Source: an uncultured Atopobiaceae bacterium
GTDB taxonomy: Bacteria > Actinomycetota > Coriobacteriia > Coriobacteriales > Atopobiaceae
DNA: 64,000 nucleotides
Assembly: GCA_944321515.1 (NCBI GenBank)
Contig: CALULO010000005.1
Span: forward strand, 142,453 to 206,452
Direction: 5' to 3'
Made by a program: the position numbers and the translations under genes
In this document: positions 44,798-53,376 of the stretch, piece by piece
Numbering within the stretch: position 1 is the first letter of the stretch
Layout: each line of letters opens with the position of its first letter
Notes under the pieces: generated by a model
Seen by the model: only the letters and a program-made list of their open reading frames with translations
What the model was told of the DNA's origin: nothing
The model's database searches: none

Positions 44798-44866
44798 GAG
44801 GCCCCGAGGTTCCACGCGGAAGTGCTCTTCGAGAAACTTCCGCTTAGGAACCTCGGGGCCTCTTGC
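44798..44866 (+). terminator. Compound terminator of the aminopeptidase gene with nested conserved hairpin
   Basis: A perfect 16-bp outer stem GAGGCCCCGAGGTTCC (44798-44813) pairs with 44847-44862, followed by TCTT. The nested 26-nt hairpin at 44817-44842 matches the one in the gpmA terminator, with loop core CTTCGAGAA. Confidence 0.88.
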
Positions 44867-44982
44867 GTTCTGTGTCGGCCGCGGCCGCGGGAGGAACTCC
44901 CGGGGTGCGCGTACAGGGCCTCTGCCGCGGAGGGGCGCTGGGGGCCGCTAATGGCTGGCGCGCCGCCTTGGCCCCAGCTCCT

Positions 44983-45870
44983 TTATCCCAGCAGGGACAT
45001 GACCTCGCGCTTGGCGGCGAGGAACTCGTCGGTGAGCTCGAAGCCGCCCGGGGCGTCGTCGGCGCGCCGCACGACCACCTCGCCGGCCACGTGACTCGGC
45101 TCGCCCGCGGAGGGGGCGCCGGCCAGCACGTAGACGCGGCTCGCCATGCTCACGGCCTCGTCCACGTCGTGCGTGATGACCAGGGCGGACAGGCCCAGCT
45201 CGCGCGCCACGCCCACGAACCAGCGGCGCACGTCCACGCGAGTCAGGGCGTCGAGGGCGGAGAACGGCTCGTCGAGCAGCGTCACGTCCGCGCCCATGAG
45301 GTAGGTGCGCAGGAACGCCGCGCGCTGGCGCATACCGCCGGAGAGCTCACTGGGCCACTTAAGCTCGCAGCCCGCCAGGCCGAAGCGCTCGAAGAGGGGC
45401 TCGGCCTTGGCGCGGGCCTCGGCGCGGCGCATGCCCCCCAGCACCAGCGGCAGGCACACGTTGTCGATGATGCGACGGCTCGGGAGCAGCAGGTCCTTCT
45501 GGAGCATGTAGCTCACGCGGCCCGGGCAGCCGGTCACGTCCTCGCCGTGCAGCAGGACGCGCCCCGAGACGGGGGTGGTGAGGCCCGCGAGCGCGTGCAG
45601 GATCGTGGTCTTGCCGCAGCCGGAGCGCCCCACCAGGCAGCAGACCTCGCCGGGCATGACCGCAAGGTCGATGCCCTCCGTCACGAGGGCCTCCCCGTCC
45701 CAGGAGAGCGTGAGCCCCTCGGCCGCCAGCGCCGACACGCCGCCTGCGGGCGCGCCGGCGCTGGGGCGGGAGGCCCCGGCGTCCGGACGACCAGCGCCGT
45801 CCGCGGGGCGCGCGGCCGCGAGGCCCGCGCCGGGACTCCCCACCCCCAGGTTCTTCTCGGCAGCTGACAC
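44983..45870 (-). CDS. Thiamine-precursor ABC transporter ATP-binding protein
   Basis: The 295-residue SsuB/TauB-type ATPase has Walker A GRSGCGKTT, signature LSGGMRQR, Walker B VTLLDEPFSALD and His in VITHDVDEA. The GTG at 45870 begins 2 nt after the binding-protein stop and has GGAG. The first ~50 residues are an Ala/Gly/Pro-rich extension starting MSAAEKNLG, another copy of the EKN(L) N-terminus. It is part of the TPP-riboswitch operon, so it probably energises uptake of a thiamine pyrimidine precursor (ThiZ-like). Confidence 0.92.
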   Translation of the reverse strand: MSAAEKNLGVGSPGAGLAAARPADGAGRPDAGASRPSAGAPAGGVSALAAEGLTLSWDGEALVTEGIDLAVMPGEVCCLVGRSGCGKTTILHALAGLTTPVSGRVLLHGEDVTGCPGRVSYMLQKDLLLPSRRIIDNVCLPLVLGGMRRAEARAKAEPLFERFGLAGCELKWPSELSGGMRQRAAFLRTYLMGADVTLLDEPFSALDALTRVDVRRWFVGVARELGLSALVITHDVDEAVSMASRVYVLAGAPSAGEPSHVAGEVVVRRADDAPGGFELTDEFLAAKREVMSLLG

Positions 45871-45872
45871 GC

Positions 45873-46955
45873 CTACTCCAGGAAGGAGAGGTCGTAGCCG
45901 GCGTTGACGTCCAGCTGGTTCTCCACGAGGTTGTTGTCGTTCAGCCACTGGTAGAAGGCGGCCCAGCGGTCCGGGTCGATGACGCCCCAGCTCTCGGCGT
46001 CGGCGACGTACTGGTCGGCCAGGTAGGTCTGGCTCTGGTGCACCAGGTCGGAGTCGAGCTCGGGAACCTGCGCGCAGAGGATGTCGGCGGCGCCGTCGGG
46101 GTTCTCGACGGCGTACTCGTAGCCGCGCTTGACCGCGCGCAGGAAGGCGCGGACGGCGTCGGGGTTCTGGGCGGCAAAGTCGTCGTTCGCGGCGATGACC
46201 GGCGTGTAGTAGTCAAAGACCGGGTCAACGGAGATGAAGCTGAAGTAGTTGTACGGGAAATCCTGGACCACGGCGTTCTGGACGGCCCACGCCTCGTAGA
46301 CCCAGACGGTGTCGAACATGTTGGCGCGCAGGCCGCTGACCTCGTCGTCAACCTCGTAGGGGACGAGCTCGACCTTGGACCAGTCGCCGCCGTCGGCCTC
46401 GACGATGTCGCGCACCGTGGCCTGCTCCACGGGCATGTTCCAGGTGGCGTAGGTGTGGCCCTCCATGGCGGAGGGGTGCGTGATGCCGTCCTCGGCGCGG
46501 CTCATGATGCCGGAGGTGTTGTGCTGGATGATCGCGGCCACCGCCGAGTAGGGCATCGGCTGGTCGGAAGCCAGGTTGTTGGCGATGTAGTCCTGGTAGG
46601 AGACGCCCATCTGGGCCCCGCCCGCGCCGATCAGCGCGTCGGCGCCGTCCGCGGGCGGCTGGATGATCTCCACGTCCAGGCCCTCCTCGGCAAAGTAGCC
46701 CTGGTCAAGCGCCACGTAGATGCCGGTGTGGTTGGTGTTGGGCGTGTAGTCCAGCACGAAGGAGATCTTGGTGGCATCGCCGGCGGAGGCGTCCGAGGCG
46801 GCGTCGGAGTCGGACGGGGCGTCCGCGGAGTCGTTGCCGCACCCGACGAGCGAGAGGCCCGCGGTGGCAGCGGCGCCGGCGGCGGCCAGGGAGACGAACT
46901 GACGACGGTCGAGGCCCTTGCCAAGAAGGCCCCTGCTGAGGTTCTTATCGCTCAT
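45873..46955 (-). CDS. NMT1/THI5-like substrate-binding lipoprotein (ThiY-like)
   Basis: The 360-residue protein has a DRRQFVSLAA-type signal with lipobox LVGC, then a periplasmic-binding fold with DYTPNTNHTGIYVALDQGYFAEEGLDV, the hallmark of the THI5/NMT1 family that binds formylaminopyrimidine or related thiamine precursors. The N-terminus MSDKNLSRG is a variant of the EKNL start. It overlaps the permease gene by 11 bp. Confidence 0.93.
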   Translation of the reverse strand: MSDKNLSRGLLGKGLDRRQFVSLAAAGAAATAGLSLVGCGNDSADAPSDSDAASDASAGDATKISFVLDYTPNTNHTGIYVALDQGYFAEEGLDVEIIQPPADGADALIGAGGAQMGVSYQDYIANNLASDQPMPYSAVAAIIQHNTSGIMSRAEDGITHPSAMEGHTYATWNMPVEQATVRDIVEADGGDWSKVELVPYEVDDEVSGLRANMFDTVWVYEAWAVQNAVVQDFPYNYFSFISVDPVFDYYTPVIAANDDFAAQNPDAVRAFLRAVKRGYEYAVENPDGAADILCAQVPELDSDLVHQSQTYLADQYVADAESWGVIDPDRWAAFYQWLNDNNLVENQLDVNAGYDLSFLE

Positions 46956-47817
46956 TTGAGTTCCTTTCTGCCCGCTTCCAGGGCATGAGGGCGCGCTGGA
47001 CCAGCTCGACGAGCTTCATGAGGGCCAGCGACAGCACGGAGATGATGATGATCGAGGCAAACATGCGGTCATACGAGAAGGACTTGCGCACGCGCGTCAT
47101 GTAGACGCCCAGGCCAGCGTTGCCGCCGAGCCACTCGGCGATGACCGCGCCGACGATGGCGTAGGTGGCGGAGATCTTGAGGCCGCTGAAGAACTGGTCG
47201 GCCGCGGCGGGCAGCTTGGCGTACCAGAAGATCTGCCAGCGCGAGGCGTTCATGGTGCGCATGAGGTCGATGACGTCCGGGTCGACGGAGCGGAAGCCCG
47301 AGGCCAGCGACACCGTGATCGGGAAGAACGTGGAGACCACCACGAGGACCACCTTGGGCAGCGCCCCGTAGCCGAGCCACAGCACCAGGAGCGGGGCGAT
47401 GGCCACGGTGGGGATGGTCTGCGAGATGGTCATGAGCGGCTCGAAGGCCAGATAGAAGGTCTCGAACCTGTCCATGAGCACGGCGAAGGCAAACCCCAGC
47501 ACCACCCCCACGACAAGGCCGGCGGCGGCCTCGGCGAGCGTGGTCACCGAGTGGCTGGCGAGAAGAGCCGCGTCCTCGACGAGCGCCGTGACCACCTGCA
47601 CCGGCGTCGGCAGCAGGAAGTTGGGCACCAGGCCAAGGTCCACCACGGCCTCCCACACGGCAAGCAGCGCCACCACGGCCACGAGGGGCGTGAGGACGCG
47701 GCGGGCACGGGACGGCGCGGCGGAGCGGGCACGGGCGCCGCGACGCGCGGGCCGTGGCCTGGCGCCGCCGCCGAGCTCGGAGGCCTCCGGCGCGGACATG
47801 TTGGTCCGGGCGGGCAC
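46945..47817 (-). CDS. Thiamine-precursor ABC permease (ThiX-like)
   Basis: The 290-residue SsuC/TauC-type permease has six helices and the EAA-like DLMRTMNASRWQIFWYAKLPAA loop. An Arg/Ala-rich N-terminus precedes the first helix. The start is either GTG at 47817, 1 nt after the preceding stop, or ATG at 47799; neither has a strong RBS, so coupling to the upstream gene is likely. Confidence 0.92.
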   Translation of the reverse strand: MPARTNMSAPEASELGGGARPRPARRGARARSAAPSRARRVLTPLVAVVALLAVWEAVVDLGLVPNFLLPTPVQVVTALVEDAALLASHSVTTLAEAAAGLVVGVVLGFAFAVLMDRFETFYLAFEPLMTISQTIPTVAIAPLLVLWLGYGALPKVVLVVVSTFFPITVSLASGFRSVDPDVIDLMRTMNASRWQIFWYAKLPAAADQFFSGLKISATYAIVGAVIAEWLGGNAGLGVYMTRVRKSFSYDRMFASIIIISVLSLALMKLVELVQRALMPWKRAERNSNER

Positions 47818-47818
47818 G

Positions 47819-48160
47819 CTACGCCGCCGCGTCCGCGCTCTTGGGGGCGAACTCAGGGTCGCCGGGGTGGTACTTGCCGACCTTGCGGTCGGTGGACATG
47901 ACGTCGCCGTCCGGCCGGAAGTTGATCTTGGCGTAGGTCATCATGTGCTTGCAGCCTGCCTTGGCGCCCACGAGCTGGCAGTTCTTGAGGATCTCCATGC
48001 AGGTCTCGTAGTCGCCCTCGATGGCCGTCTCGAACGGGCCCACGAAGTAGTCAACCCCCGTGGAGTCGATGTAGGCGATGACGGCATCCACCGCGTCGCA
48101 GGTCGCATCGTCGGTGGTGGCGTCCATGGGCAGGAACTGGATGGCAACAGAGCAGTTCAC
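47819..48160 (-). CDS. MTH1187/YkoF-type thiamine-binding protein
   Basis: This 113-residue small ferredoxin-like-fold protein has the family segments VGPFETAIEGDYETCMEILKN and TYAKINFRPDGD. Members bind thiamine or its precursors and occur with thiamine ABC transporters. It is the first gene after the TPP riboswitch. The start is GTG at 48160 with GGAGGG upstream. Confidence 0.9.
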   Translation of the reverse strand: MNCSVAIQFLPMDATTDDATCDAVDAVIAYIDSTGVDYFVGPFETAIEGDYETCMEILKNCQLVGAKAGCKHMMTYAKINFRPDGDVMSTDRKVGKYHPGDPEFAPKSADAAA

Positions 48161-48226
48161 GCGCCCCTCCCTCCTGGGTGCCTCGGCACCCCGTCTTACG
48201 TAGGTGCCGCGCGGGCGCGTGGCCTT

Positions 48227-48329
48227 TCCCTACGCCGGCATTACCCGGATCAGGTTCTGGGTCAGGGCCGCTGCCCGAGCGCGCTCGGACTCCTGGGCCC
48301 TATCTCAGCCGGCGTGCGCCAGCCCCCCG
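48227..48329 (-). promoter_or_regulatory. TPP (thi-box) riboswitch
   Basis: On the minus strand the conserved elements appear in order: GGGGGCTGG near the 5' end, CTGAGA (48303-48308), then GAACCTGATCCGGGTAAT and GCGTAGGGA closing P1. A GC-rich P3 insertion sits between them. The hairpin GGGTGCC/GGCACCC at 48176-48191 lies between the aptamer and the RBS and could be the translational switch. It controls uptake of thiamine precursor in the four-gene operon. Confidence 0.95.
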
Positions 48330-48345
48330 TTGTCACGAGGTAGTG

Positions 48346-48568
48346 TAGCACGCCTCGGCGAAGGGGCCCCGAGGACCGTAGGTTCTTATTGAATTATCTG
48401 GACTGGGTTGAGGGGCGCACGTGCCGAGGCCTGGTGGGCAGGCGCGTCCCCCGACCACGCCCGCCCGTCGTAGAACCCTAGGCAACCAAATAATACCCAA
48501 TATTTACGAGTGATAACGCCGTCGACGAGCACACCGTCCCACGCCCGCCCAGAGGTATCGAACAAGAT
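48346..48568. other. Intergenic, nothing clear
   Basis: TACACT (near 48344) may be a -10 for the thi operon, without a good -35. The A/T-rich segment 48482-48520 has no assigned role. Confidence 0.3.
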
Positions 48569-48608
48569 GAAAACGGGGGCCGCGCCTAAAAGCGCAGGCC
48601 CCCGAAAA
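48569..48608 (-). terminator. PEP carboxylase terminator
   Basis: CGGGGGCC and GGCCCCCG with an inner GCGC/GCGC hairpin, followed by GTTTTC on the minus strand, about 30 bp after the stop. Confidence 0.85.
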
Positions 48609-48634
48609 AGTGCAGACCTATCCGCCCCCCGACG

Positions 48635-51394
48635 TCACCCCGTGTTCTGAAGGCCCGCGGACACTCCGGAGACGGTGCACAGGATGAGATAGATGAGCCG
48701 CTCGCGGTCCTGCGGGGTGAGCGTGTCACCCTCGGTGCGAAGGCGCTTCAGGGCCAGGGCCTGGGTCACGGAGAGCACGTTCACGAACGGCAGGCGCATG
48801 CGGATCACGGGGCCCAGCACGCGACGGTGCTGCAGCGGCCACTCGTCGCCCACGATGGCAAGCACCCAGCGGCGGGTGAGCTCCATCTCCTCTAGGACCT
48901 TGCGGGAGAGGTCCTCGCGGTCCGCGAGGGCGAGGTACAGGCGGGCGATGCGCTCGTCGACCTTGGAGAGCGACATCTCGATGTTGTCGATGAACGTGGT
49001 GAAGAGCGGCCACTCGCCGTAGGCGGAGCGCAGGCGGTCGAGGTCACCAATGCGCTCGCAGGCGGTGCCGAGACCATACCAAGCCGCCAGGTTGATGCGC
49101 GCCTGGCTCCACGAGAAGATCCACGGGATGGTGCGCAGGTCGTCCAGGGACTTGGCGCCCAGGCCGCGCTTGGCGGGGCGGCTGCCGATAGGCATGAGGC
49201 CCACCTCGGTGAGCGGCGTCACCGTGGAGAACCACTCGGCAAAGCCGTCGGTGTGCAGGAGGTCCAGGTAGCGCTCGCGCGAGGCGGCGTCCAGCTCCGC
49301 GGCAAGGCCGGCGTACCTCTCGGTGGTCTCGGTGTTGACCCACTCGATGGACGGCGCGCTCTGCAGCAGCGTCGCGCCCACCACGGACTCCACGTGACGG
49401 CGGGCCAGCGTGGGGTCCCCGTAGCGGGCGAAGATGACCTCGCCCTGCTCGGTGAGCTTGAAGCAGCAGTTGACCGAGCCCTTGGGCTGAGAGAGCACCG
49501 CACGGTTGGCCGGGCCGCCGCCGCGGCCGACGGCGCCGCCGCGGCCGTGCATGAGCACCAGGTCGATGCCGCTGTCCTCGGCCCAGCGCGCGATCTCCGC
49601 CTGCGCGCGGTGCAGCACCAGCGTGGCGGAGGTGGGGCCGGCGTCCTTGGAGGAGTCCGAGTAGCCGAGCATGACCTCGAGCCGCCTCCCCGTCTGGTCC
49701 AGGCGACGCTGGACCTCCGGCAGACGAATCATGGCGTCAAGCGTGGTCACGGCGTTCTCGAGGTCCTCCACCTGCTCGAAGAGCGGGATGACGTCCAGCG
49801 TGGGCACGTCGCCCTCGTGTGCGAAGGCCAGGTGCGCGAGCTCGTAGACGTTGGCCACGTCCTCGGCGGACTTGGTGAAGGAGATGATGTAGCGCCGCGC
49901 GGCGTCCACGCCGTTTCTCCTCTGGATCTGCGCGATGGCGCGGAACGTGTCCAGCACCTCGCGCGTCATGGGCTCGAGCTCTCCCCTCTCGCCCCAGCGG
50001 CCGTGCTCGTGGATGTCCTTGAGCGCGCGGCTGTGCACCAGCGAGTGCTGGCGGAACTCCATCTCAACCAGGTGGAACCCAAAGGTCTGCGCCTGCCAGA
50101 TGAGGCGCTGCACCGGGCCGTACGCGGCCCTGGTGGCGCCGGCGCGCGCGAGGGACGACTGGACCACGCGCAGGTCGGCGATGTACTCGTCCGCGCTGGC
50201 ATACATGACGTCGGCAGTGCGCTCGATGGTGGCGCGCAGCCGCTCGGAGATGACGAGCATGGCCGCACGGTGCAGCTCGCTCGCGGAGATGCCCAGCGCG
50301 TGCGCCGTAAGCTTCTCGCTCATCTCCACCTGGTGACTCCAGAGGCTCATGAGCTGGTCGGAAGGCGGCGTGGAGATGGTGTCCAGCGTGAGGTTGCGCC
50401 CGGTGGTGTAGGTGGCTTCGGCCAGGCTCTCCAGCACGTGCGTGCGGAACTTCTCGGCCACCTGGCGGCTTACCTTTGCGGTGACGTTGGGGTTGCCGTC
50501 ACGGTCCGAGCCGATCCAGCTGCCCGGGTGGAAGAACGCCGGGCAGACGGGCGGGACGGTGCCGGCCTTCTCGCCGAGCTCCCAGTCGTCGAAGCGGCGG
50601 TAGACGTCCGGCACCATGTCAAAGAGCGTGCTGTCGAAGATGTCGATGATGGTGTCGGCCTCCTCGACGGGGGTCGGCTTCTTGTGCGCAATCGGCGAGG
50701 TGCGCAGCAGCGCGTCGATCTCCTGCGTGAGGCGCCGCTCGTTCTCCGCCAGCGCCACGCCGCCCAGGCCGGGGCGACCCTCCAGCAGGCCTGCGATGCG
50801 ACGAATCTTGCCCTCGACCGCCTTGCGGCGCGCCTCGGTGGGGTGCGCGGTGAAGACCGGGCGGAACTCCAGACGGTTCAGCAGCGCGATGGCCTTGCCG
50901 CGGCCGCACTCGTCCACGAGCTGGCGGTAGGCCACCGTGATGTCGTTGATGGGGTCCTCGGCGTCGGTGGTGGGCACCTGGCTCTCGCGGGCGCGCAGCG
51001 AGGCCACGCGATAGTTCTCCTCGCAGATGTTGGCCAGGTGGAAGTAGGACACGAAGGCGCGCATGAGCATGGTGGTCCGGGCCTCGTCCAGGCCCTCGAG
51101 CACGCGCTCCAGGTCCTGGAAGGCGGACTGCTCCTCCTCCGTCTCCGCGGACTCGTCCGCGCTGGCGCGTATCGCGTCGGCGAGAAGGACGTCGAAGGTG
51201 GAGCGCAGGTCGGGGTCGAACTCCTCGAGCACCTTGCGGACCAGGCGCAGGAAGAGCGTCATGTTCTCGGCGATGGACTCGGGGACGTCAAAGCCCGTGA
51301 GCAGGGCGCGGGCCTCGTCGGCGGCCGACGGGGCGGGCACAGGACCGGGCATGATAGCGGACGCGTTCTCAGTGCTCAGGTTTTTCTCGGCCAA
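48635..51394 (-). CDS. ppc: Phosphoenolpyruvate carboxylase
   Basis: The 919-residue enzyme makes oxaloacetate from PEP and bicarbonate. Visible motifs are FTAHPTEARRK, GSDRDGNPNV, LGYSDSSKDAG, HGRGGAVGRGGGP and the C-terminal QNTG. The length is normal. The start is TTG at 51394, with AAGGAG 5 nt upstream; it gives MAEKNLSTEN, another EKNL N-terminus encoded by a variant of the dispersed motif. It is monocistronic. Confidence 0.97.
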   Translation of the reverse strand: MAEKNLSTENASAIMPGPVPAPSAADEARALLTGFDVPESIAENMTLFLRLVRKVLEEFDPDLRSTFDVLLADAIRASADESAETEEEQSAFQDLERVLEGLDEARTTMLMRAFVSYFHLANICEENYRVASLRARESQVPTTDAEDPINDITVAYRQLVDECGRGKAIALLNRLEFRPVFTAHPTEARRKAVEGKIRRIAGLLEGRPGLGGVALAENERRLTQEIDALLRTSPIAHKKPTPVEEADTIIDIFDSTLFDMVPDVYRRFDDWELGEKAGTVPPVCPAFFHPGSWIGSDRDGNPNVTAKVSRQVAEKFRTHVLESLAEATYTTGRNLTLDTISTPPSDQLMSLWSHQVEMSEKLTAHALGISASELHRAAMLVISERLRATIERTADVMYASADEYIADLRVVQSSLARAGATRAAYGPVQRLIWQAQTFGFHLVEMEFRQHSLVHSRALKDIHEHGRWGERGELEPMTREVLDTFRAIAQIQRRNGVDAARRYIISFTKSAEDVANVYELAHLAFAHEGDVPTLDVIPLFEQVEDLENAVTTLDAMIRLPEVQRRLDQTGRRLEVMLGYSDSSKDAGPTSATLVLHRAQAEIARWAEDSGIDLVLMHGRGGAVGRGGGPANRAVLSQPKGSVNCCFKLTEQGEVIFARYGDPTLARRHVESVVGATLLQSAPSIEWVNTETTERYAGLAAELDAASRERYLDLLHTDGFAEWFSTVTPLTEVGLMPIGSRPAKRGLGAKSLDDLRTIPWIFSWSQARINLAAWYGLGTACERIGDLDRLRSAYGEWPLFTTFIDNIEMSLSKVDERIARLYLALADREDLSRKVLEEMELTRRWVLAIVGDEWPLQHRRVLGPVIRMRLPFVNVLSVTQALALKRLRTEGDTLTPQDRERLIYLILCTVSGVSAGLQNTG

Positions 51395-51670
51395 CGTTGC
51401 TCCTTAAGCCGGCATACGGTGGCTACTACGATACCCCGACCAAACGACTCTCGGAAAGACCCTACGACTGGGAAACCCGTTGTTCATGTTACGGCTTCCT
51501 TTTGGCGCCCGGCGGGCTCTGCCGGGGGCGTCCGCCGTGGGCGGGGGTAGGTGGCGAGGCGCCGGGCAGACGGCCCCTCTCGCCTTGGTTGCAAGACGCG
51601 CACGCTACCTCCCCGTGTCCGGGGCGTGGTCTACAATCGTGCGCGTAAGACCACGAGAGGAGCCACCTTC

Positions 51671-53200
51671 ATGGCTGACAATCCGCTGAGGCGCCTCAAG
51701 CGGCGCCGGGAGGTCGCGACCGTGCGCCCCGCCAGGACCGCGAACGCCGCCGGCACGGCCGCCGGGGGGCACGCCGCCCCTAAGACGCCGCGCTACGGTG
51801 TCGAGCTCAAGGGGCGCAAGGCGAGGCGCGGCGGCGGGCGCGGGCGTTCTTCTCGTCCTGATGCCGACCGTCAGCAGGCCTTCCTCCCCCGCATAGTCAA
51901 CAACTGGTGGAACCGTCTCATCTCCGCGATCTTCGGCGGCAGGCTCTCCGAGCAGACCGAGCAGTACGCCGCCCACCAGACCAAGCGGGACTACATCTGC
52001 AACACCATGGGCCAGGCGGCGTGGGGCGTGCTCTTCCCCGTGCTCACAGCGGTGGCCGCGTGGCTCGTGGGCCCCGAGCAGGCCGGCCAGTTCTCCATGG
52101 CCTACACCGTGGGCGTGCTGCTGCTCTTCCTGGCCAACTACGGCGTGCGCACCTACCAGGTCTCGGACCTGGACGATATGCACTCCTTCCTTGACTACCA
52201 GGTCAACCGCTTCATCACCTGCGCGGCGATGCTCGTGGTGGGCTGGCTCTGGTGCCAGGTGCGCGGCTACGACGCGGCGATGTTCTCCATCTGCATGGGG
52301 GTGCTCGTCTTCCGCGCGGTGGACGGCCTGGCAGACGTCTACGAGGGCCGCCTCCAGCAGAAGGACAAGCTCTACCTCGCAGGCCTCTCCCAGGCGGTGC
52401 GCTGCGCGCTGGGGTTCGTGGCCTTCTCGGCGGTCCTGCTGCTCACGCACAACCTCCCCGTGGCGAGCTTTGCGCTGGCGGCGGGCGCGGTGGCCTCCCT
52501 GGTGCTGCTCACGGTGCCGCTGGCCTACTTCGAGACCGAGCGCAGCCTGCCTGCCACCGTCCGCGGCGTGCGGGAGCTCTTCGTGGACTGCTTCCCGCTG
52601 TTTCTGGCGCTCTTCCTCTACAACCTCATAGACTCCGTGCCCAAGTTCGCCATGGAGGGCGTGCTCTCCTACGACAACCAGCTCTACTACAACGCCATGT
52701 ACTTCCCCGCCCACTCCATCCTCATGATCGCGGGCTTCATCTACAAGCCGCAGCTGGTGCGCCTGGCGCGCATCTGGGACAACCCCGAGGAGCACCGCCG
52801 CTTCGACCTCCTGGTGCTGGCGATGGTCGGCGTGATAGCGTTGATCGCCGGGGCCATGGCGCTGGTCATGGGCACCGTGGGCATCCCGCTCATGAGCCTC
52901 ATGTACGGCCTGGACTTCGAGCAGTTCCGCCCGCTCGTCTACGTGATGGTGGCCACCGGCGGCGTCTGCGCCAGCATTGACTTCCTGTACCAGATCGTCA
53001 CCGTGCTCCGCGCACAGGAGCAGGTCTCCAAGCTCTACCTCATTGCGATCGCGTTCGCGGTGCCGGTCTCGGTACTGCTGGTCAACTTCTCCGGGCTGAC
53101 CGGCGCCGTCATGGGGTCGCTCGTGTCCATGTCTATCCTGCTGGTGCTGCTGGTGATGGAGTACGCCCAGATCCGCCGGCGCGCCGAGAGGGGCCTCTAG
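51671..53200 (+). CDS. Polysaccharide flippase-like membrane protein
   Basis: The 509-residue protein has a strongly basic cytosolic N-terminus of about 95 residues and then 12-14 transmembrane helices arranged like Wzx/MATE-type flippases (MOP superfamily), with GQAAWGVLFPVLTA in the first helix. Such proteins move lipid-linked sugars across the membrane. No glycosyltransferase genes are adjacent, so the substrate is unknown. The ATG at 51671 has AGAGGAG, and TACAAT at 51632 is a possible -10. Confidence 0.82.
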   Translation: MADNPLRRLKRRREVATVRPARTANAAGTAAGGHAAPKTPRYGVELKGRKARRGGGRGRSSRPDADRQQAFLPRIVNNWWNRLISAIFGGRLSEQTEQYAAHQTKRDYICNTMGQAAWGVLFPVLTAVAAWLVGPEQAGQFSMAYTVGVLLLFLANYGVRTYQVSDLDDMHSFLDYQVNRFITCAAMLVVGWLWCQVRGYDAAMFSICMGVLVFRAVDGLADVYEGRLQQKDKLYLAGLSQAVRCALGFVAFSAVLLLTHNLPVASFALAAGAVASLVLLTVPLAYFETERSLPATVRGVRELFVDCFPLFLALFLYNLIDSVPKFAMEGVLSYDNQLYYNAMYFPAHSILMIAGFIYKPQLVRLARIWDNPEEHRRFDLLVLAMVGVIALIAGAMALVMGTVGIPLMSLMYGLDFEQFRPLVYVMVATGGVCASIDFLYQIVTVLRAQEQVSKLYLIAIAFAVPVSVLLVNFSGLTGAVMGSLVSMSILLVLLVMEYAQIRRRAERGL

Positions 53201-53227
53201 CGGGCGCGGGGGCGGCCTCGCTCGTCG

Positions 53228-53256
53228 TTGACACGCCTGCCGACGGGACATATCAT
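53228..53256 (+). promoter_or_regulatory. Promoter of the fluoride-responsive transcript
   Basis: TTGACA (53228-53233), a 17-bp spacer and TATCAT (53251-53256). This is the best sigma-70-type promoter in the window, placing the start at about 53263, the first base of the riboswitch. Confidence 0.85.
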
Positions 53257-53261
53257 GGCCG

Positions 53262-53324
53262 CGCGGAATGAGGTTCTCCGTGGGGCCGTTGCCCCGAACC
53301 GCAGCAATGCTGATGACCTCTGCC
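53262..53324 (+). promoter_or_regulatory. Fluoride (crcB-type) riboswitch
   Basis: The conserved parts are visible: AATGAGGTTCTCC, the GGGGC/GCCCC hairpin, GAACCGC, and GCTGATGACCTCTGCC near the 3' end, corresponding to the known GCUAAUGACUCC element. The 3' part GACCTCTGCC is also the left arm of the following terminator, so fluoride binding should prevent termination. It controls the CLC gene. Confidence 0.9.
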
Positions 53325-53361
53325 ACGGTGGTAGCCGCCACCTAGGCAGGGGTCTTTTTTT
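53315..53361 (+). terminator. Riboswitch-controlled terminator
   Basis: GACCTCTGCC (53315-53324) pairs with GGCAGGGGTC (53345-53354), followed by seven T. Its left arm overlaps the riboswitch core. Confidence 0.9.
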
Positions 53362-53376
53362 GTGAGAGGAGCTCAC

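Noticed and set aside
49253..51550. Long plus-strand open frame opposite PEP carboxylase
   Set aside because: Shadow of ppc, whose motifs are complete on the other strand.
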